Shown one piece after another: positions 7,159 to 10,111 of a stretch of DNA of 10,111 nt. The position numbers and the translations under genes were made by a program. The notes below the pieces were generated by a model. It made no database searches. It had not been told where the DNA came from and worked only from the letters and a program-made list of their open reading frames with translations. Origin of the DNA: Acidobacteriaceae bacterium (lineage in GTDB: Bacteria > Acidobacteriota > Terriglobia > Bryobacterales > Bryobacteraceae); the NCBI GenBank assembly GCA_019239585.1, contig JAFAZU010000421.1, positions 1 through 10,111 on the forward strand, written 5' to 3'. Position 1 is the first letter of the stretch. The number at the start of each line of letters is the position of its first letter.

Positions 7159-8073
7159 CTAGCGTAAGAGAGGCAGCATTATGCGGTCAATCTCGTCATC
7201 GTCGTTCGTTGTTTGAAAGGCAATATTCTTGTGTAAAGACCAGCGTTCAATGTGTGTGACAGATTTTCCGGGCAATAAGTCCACCAAGGGTCCAAGTGTT
7301 TCCAGCTCCAAAAATTCGCCATTGACGAAGAGTTGCGCGGAGGTTCCAAAGTCTGGATAGGCAGTGTTGGATCGAGCCGTGGCGCGCTTGATAAACAGCT
7401 CTCTTCCCAGCAGGTAAGCGCAGGTTGTATTTTCGTTGAATAAACCTACTTTTTGCGGATAAATGTTGGAAGGATCTTGCTGCAGCAGTAAATAACGCTT
7501 TCTGAACCTCCAGCGAGTATCCGTAAAATCCGTGTAAGCCCACATCACCAATGGATTGGTAGGCAGGAGCGCTTGATCGTGACCGGCGCGCGGCGGGAAC
7601 GCTGCCAAAGCTAAGCCGTCTGGAGCCATCATGCTCAAAACCCAAGGCCCGAACCGCATCGGCTTTAAACCGGTATTAGTAATGCGGTGGCTTACCGTGA
7701 CTTGGCCATCGGCAGTTAATCCCACCGAGATTTCCTTTTGCAGGAACGTTTCCGGCTCCACTGGCTGCTTCAGCGTCAGAGTGTTACCGTTAATGGTCGC
7801 CTGTACCGGAGCATTGTCAAGCGCGTAGGTTTGCGGCTTGATTTCAGGCGCAATCCAGAGGCGGTGTCCGCCGCGAGGCATCCATTTCGATTCACCTGAT
7901 TTCCCAAGCTGCTCCGTGAATTGCATAAAGAAGTTCTGGCCACCGGTAAACCCAAAGTGCATGATGCGCGGGCCTACATCGGATGTGGCAATCAGTTCCA
8001 CCTCGCCGTTCGTCATGCGATAACAGTTCGGCCAACCGGCGTATTCAGTATGCTCGATGCGGACAGAGGGCAA
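7159..8073 (-). CDS. DUF4380-like, galactose-mutarotase-fold protein of unknown role
   Basis: A 304-residue protein without signal peptide or membrane segment. The pattern fits the mutarotase-like beta-sandwich family, DUF4380 type: an N-terminal VELIATSDVGPRIMHFGF (25-42), the block RGGHRLWIAPE (67-77), a beta-rich middle (VSHRITNTGLKPMRFGPW, 127-144), and a C-terminal ELETLGPLVDLLPGKS (256-271) ending in HIERWSL (274-280). Such proteins often bind sugars, but no substrate can be read from the sequence and no catalytic activity is claimed. The start is TTG at 8073-8071, supported by AAAGGAG 7 nt upstream; an in-frame ATG with a comparable site is absent. It lies 16 bp after the O-methyltransferase stop and is therefore the last gene of the thiL operon. 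Confidence 0.85.
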   Translation of the reverse strand: MPSVRIEHTEYAGWPNCYRMTNGEVELIATSDVGPRIMHFGFTGGQNFFMQFTEQLGKSGESKWMPRGGHRLWIAPEIKPQTYALDNAPVQATINGNTLTLKQPVEPETFLQKEISVGLTADGQVTVSHRITNTGLKPMRFGPWVLSMMAPDGLALAAFPPRAGHDQALLPTNPLVMWAYTDFTDTRWRFRKRYLLLQQDPSNIYPQKVGLFNENTTCAYLLGRELFIKRATARSNTAYPDFGTSAQLFVNGEFLELETLGPLVDLLPGKSVTHIERWSLHKNIAFQTTNDDDEIDRIMLPLLR

Positions 8074-8080
8074 CGGGAAA

Positions 8081-8087
8081 CTCCTTT
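8081..8087 (-). promoter_or_regulatory. Strong ribosome binding site fixing a TTG start
   Basis: AAAGGAG on the minus strand, directly behind the stop of the O-methyltransferase and 7 nt before TTG at 8073-8071. It is the best Shine-Dalgarno match seen at a gene start in this window and justifies the TTG start of the DUF4380-like gene. Confidence 0.75.
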
Positions 8088-8089
8088 GA

Positions 8090-9097
8090 TTAGCTTTTCA
8101 CAGCAAATATTGCGTCGATTAAAGAACCAGTCCGGCGAAAGTCGACGGATTTAAATCCGGCGGCTCCGAGCAAGGTTTGGTATTCGGCAAAGGTGCGTTC
8201 CTTGCCATCTGTGCAAACCAGCATGTTCAAGTCTTGCATAAGCGAAGAAACAGGACCGGAGCGGTTATCATTCACCAGCGTTTCCCCGACCAACAGCCCC
8301 CCGCCGGGCGGAAGCGCGTCGAAGATCTTTCTGAGCAACTTAGTGATCTTGTCTTCGCCCCAATCATGAAGAATACGGCCTAAATAGTACAGATCACCTT
8401 TGGCTAAATCGCCGGTAAAGAAATCACCGGCTACGGCATGTATGCGGTCCGCGACACTGCTGCGCGCAATGTGCTCACGGGCGAAACGTTCGACGTGCGG
8501 CAGGTCCAGAACTGTGGCGCGCAGGTTTGGATACGCTTCGCAGGCGGCAATGGCGAGATGGCCTGTCGCGCCGCCCAGATCGACCAGGTGCTGAAAGCGG
8601 CTCAGGTCAAATGCGCGGACGATCAGCGGAGAGGCAATCTGGCCGAAACCGTGCATCCCGCCCAGGAATGCTGCCGTAGCCGCTTCATCGCGGAAGTAAT
8701 GGTCGAACAGCGCGTCACGGCTGCCGAAAGCTTGCGTCCAGCGATTCGCGCCTTCGCGCACGGCATCATCCAGATGCGCCCATAGCTGATAAAGCGACTG
8801 ATCGGAGTAGATGATGTAGTTGGCAAGCGTGTCGGGGCTGTTACCAGCTAGATACCGGGCAGTAAGGGGAGCATTTCTGTAAGCGCCTTTCTCCTTTTCC
8901 AGTAATCCTAATGCGACACAGCCGTCCAGCAGGCGCGTGAGAGCGGGGGCGTTGACGTTCAGCGTCGCGGCCAGCTCTTCAGCGGATTGCGGTGAGCTCT
9001 GCGCTAAAACGTTGAATATTCCGAGGCGAACGGCGGTGAACATGGCCTTAGATCGCCGGAACGCTTCGATCAGGTCAAGGATAGGTGCGGGACTCAT
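8090..9097 (-). CDS. SAM-dependent O-methyltransferase, family 2 (acetylserotonin/caffeate O-methyltransferase-like)
   Basis: A 335-residue protein of normal length for the family. Residues 1-100 form the winged-helix dimerisation domain (AVRLGIFNVL at 22-31, then LTRLLDGCVALGLLE at 53-67). The Rossmann methyltransferase domain follows: SAM motif VDLGGATGHLAIA (172-184), an acidic residue after the next strand in VLDLP (196-200), GDFFTGDL (224-231), and HDWGEDK (244-250), whose His is the usual catalytic base. The C-terminal MQDLNMLVCTDGKERTFAEY block (starting at 287) is typical. The substrate is not predictable; members act on hydroxylated aromatics and polyketides in many pathways. ATG 9097-9095 overlaps the thiL stop in an ATGA, so translation is probably coupled. 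It has no natural-product genes around it in this window. Confidence 0.9.
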   Translation of the reverse strand: MSPAPILDLIEAFRRSKAMFTAVRLGIFNVLAQSSPQSAEELAATLNVNAPALTRLLDGCVALGLLEKEKGAYRNAPLTARYLAGNSPDTLANYIIYSDQSLYQLWAHLDDAVREGANRWTQAFGSRDALFDHYFRDEAATAAFLGGMHGFGQIASPLIVRAFDLSRFQHLVDLGGATGHLAIAACEAYPNLRATVLDLPHVERFAREHIARSSVADRIHAVAGDFFTGDLAKGDLYYLGRILHDWGEDKITKLLRKIFDALPPGGGLLVGETLVNDNRSGPVSSLMQDLNMLVCTDGKERTFAEYQTLLGAAGFKSVDFRRTGSLIDAIFAVKS

Positions 9098-9996
9098 GCG
9101 AAATGGTCAAAACCTTTGATTGATAATGGACGCCCGTTGTATCGAATTTTGCCTGGATTTCCCGAGGTGATAACTCCAATACAGGTCACTGGAAGTCCGA
9201 CAATTTCAGATGGGATACGGGGTTGAGCGGGAGCGGTAAAGAGCAGCTCATAGTCTTCACCACCGTAAAGAGCTTCATCAAGCGATGCCCCACGCGCTAT
9301 CGGCAATGCTCCGGTCAGCTCCGCGCTGACTTTAGACTCGCTACAAAGGCGATATAGATCCAGCGCCAGTCCATCACTGAGATCCATGCATGCAGATACG
9401 CGAAGCCGGGCCAGAACCCTTCCTGCTTCGACGCGCGGCTCCGGACGAAGATGACGCCGCCACTGTTTGCCGCGCTTTATGGCAAACCCGTGCGCGGAAC
9501 CTCCGAGCTCACCGGTCACGAAAATCCGGTCACCTTTTTGAGCGGTGCTTCGCAGCAATCCCCTGCCCTGCCGAACGCGCCCACAGCACATCACATCCGC
9601 AACGACGGAATCAAACCGGGCGAGGTCGCCGCCCGCTAACGCTGTATTATAACGTTTCGCCAAGGCTAAAAGGCCACGATAAAACCCGCGAACCCACTCG
9701 ATACCGAGGCGGGACGGCACGGCGAGAGAAACCAGGCAAAATACCGGCTCACTGCCCATCGCGGCGAGATCTGATAAACTGCGGGCCAACGCCTTATGGC
9801 CGATATGGGCGGCGCTATGCGTATCGAGCGTAAAGTGGCGTCCTTCCAAAACGAAATCGGTCGTAAACACCAAATCTTCCTTCGCTCGCGAATGGAGGAT
9901 GGTGCAATCATCACCAATTCCTTTTACCAGCCCCGCCCCTTTCGGCATCGGGCCCGCCAGTTTACGGATTTGAGCAACGATATCAATCTCACGCAT
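9094..9996 (-). CDS. thiL: Thiamine-monophosphate kinase
   Basis: Catalyses the last step of thiamine diphosphate synthesis, phosphorylating thiamine monophosphate with ATP. The 300-residue product is slightly short of the common 310-330. Seen: GIGDDC (26-31); TTDFVLEGRHF (45-55), close to the usual TTD-x-VEG-x-HF; IGHKALARSLSDLAAMGSEP (65-84); AGGDLAR (121-127), where Leu-Ala replaces the more common Thr-Ser/Thr; DLSDGLALDL (205-214); YGGEDYELLFT (244-254); and GFDHF near the end (295-299). The start is ATG 9996-9994, chosen because MREIDIVAQIRKL is family-like; the frame stays open to 10080 but that part overlaps the upstream gene. There is no good ribosome binding site, consistent with coupling to the upstream gene, which it overlaps by 8 bp. 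Confidence 0.94.
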   Translation of the reverse strand: MREIDIVAQIRKLAGPMPKGAGLVKGIGDDCTILHSRAKEDLVFTTDFVLEGRHFTLDTHSAAHIGHKALARSLSDLAAMGSEPVFCLVSLAVPSRLGIEWVRGFYRGLLALAKRYNTALAGGDLARFDSVVADVMCCGRVRQGRGLLRSTAQKGDRIFVTGELGGSAHGFAIKRGKQWRRHLRPEPRVEAGRVLARLRVSACMDLSDGLALDLYRLCSESKVSAELTGALPIARGASLDEALYGGEDYELLFTAPAQPRIPSEIVGLPVTCIGVITSGNPGKIRYNGRPLSIKGFDHFA

Positions 9997-10111
9997 TTGG
10001 CACAAGAATGAGGCCCGCCGGCAGCTCTTCGCCAAAGACTCGGCTGGTTGCCGCCGGATCAGTTTCACCCGCCAGCTCACGAAGAAGGCTTGCAGCTTGC
10101 GAGGAAGCCTC
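9989..10111 (-). CDS. C-terminal end of an unrecognised gene (40 codons in window)
   Basis: On the minus strand one frame is open from the window edge to TGA at 9991-9989 and gives 40 residues, with GELTDPAAT-like helix-prone start (LLRELAGETDPAATSR) and the ending GLILVPNA. The stop overlaps the thiL start by 8 bp, the same tight packing seen between the following genes, so this is probably the upstream operon member. The family was not recognised. A competing frame continues the thiL frame upstream to 10080, but its composition does not resemble ThiL. Confidence 0.6.
   Translation of the reverse strand, partial: EASSQAASLLRELAGETDPAATSRVFGEELPAGLILVPNA

Noticed and set aside
9094..9097. 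ATGA overlap as evidence of a thiL-methyltransferase fusion or frameshift
   Set aside because: Both proteins have complete, family-like ends and starts, so this is ordinary translational coupling.
9390..9833. Plus-strand 147-codon open frame opposite thiL
   Set aside because: Antisense to conserved ThiL motifs and of Arg/Pro-rich shadow composition.

Overview
The window looks like bacterial chromosome of moderate GC, densely coded with short gaps. The segment at 1-4900 carries parB, parA, mnmG and two perfect parS sites, a set usually found near the replication origin. The gene families (a family-2 O-methyltransferase and a DUF4380-like mutarotase-fold protein beside thiL, a GGDEF-EAL protein, TTG/GTG starts) would fit an acidobacterium or a similar Gram-negative soil or water bacterium. 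That assignment is an inference from gene content and is weak. No phage, insertion sequence, CRISPR array or resistance cassette was seen.

Region 1 (1-3471, minus strand) reads mnmG, then parA, then parB, with parB running off the left edge just before its C-terminal dimerisation domain. ParA and ParB form the chromosome-partition pair: ParB loads at parS using CTP, and ParA is the ATPase that moves it. MnmG modifies the wobble uridine of tRNAs. One parS lies inside the last codons of mnmG. The rsmG (gidB) gene often found between mnmG and parA is absent here, and parA and parB overlap by 68 bp.

Region 2 (3472-4903, plus strand) starts with a 41-bp divergent gap. It holds purD (purine synthesis, TTG start), a tRNA-Arg(CCU) with encoded CCA, and a second parS 9 nt behind the tRNA, between the tRNA and a convergent gene.

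Region 3 (4904-7158, minus strand) has a membrane-anchored PAS-GGDEF-EAL protein for cyclic-di-GMP turnover, preceded by a 152-bp AT-rich gap with two small hairpins.

Region 4 (7159-10111, minus strand) is a tightly packed operon: the end of an unrecognised gene, thiL (8-bp overlap), an O-methyltransferase (4-bp ATGA overlap), and a DUF4380-like protein 16 bp downstream with a strong ribosome binding site and a TTG start.

Most of the content is housekeeping. The points that deserve a second look are the placement of the two parS sites, the parA/parB dual-coding overlap, and the coupled thiL-methyltransferase-DUF4380 operon, whose joint function is unknown.
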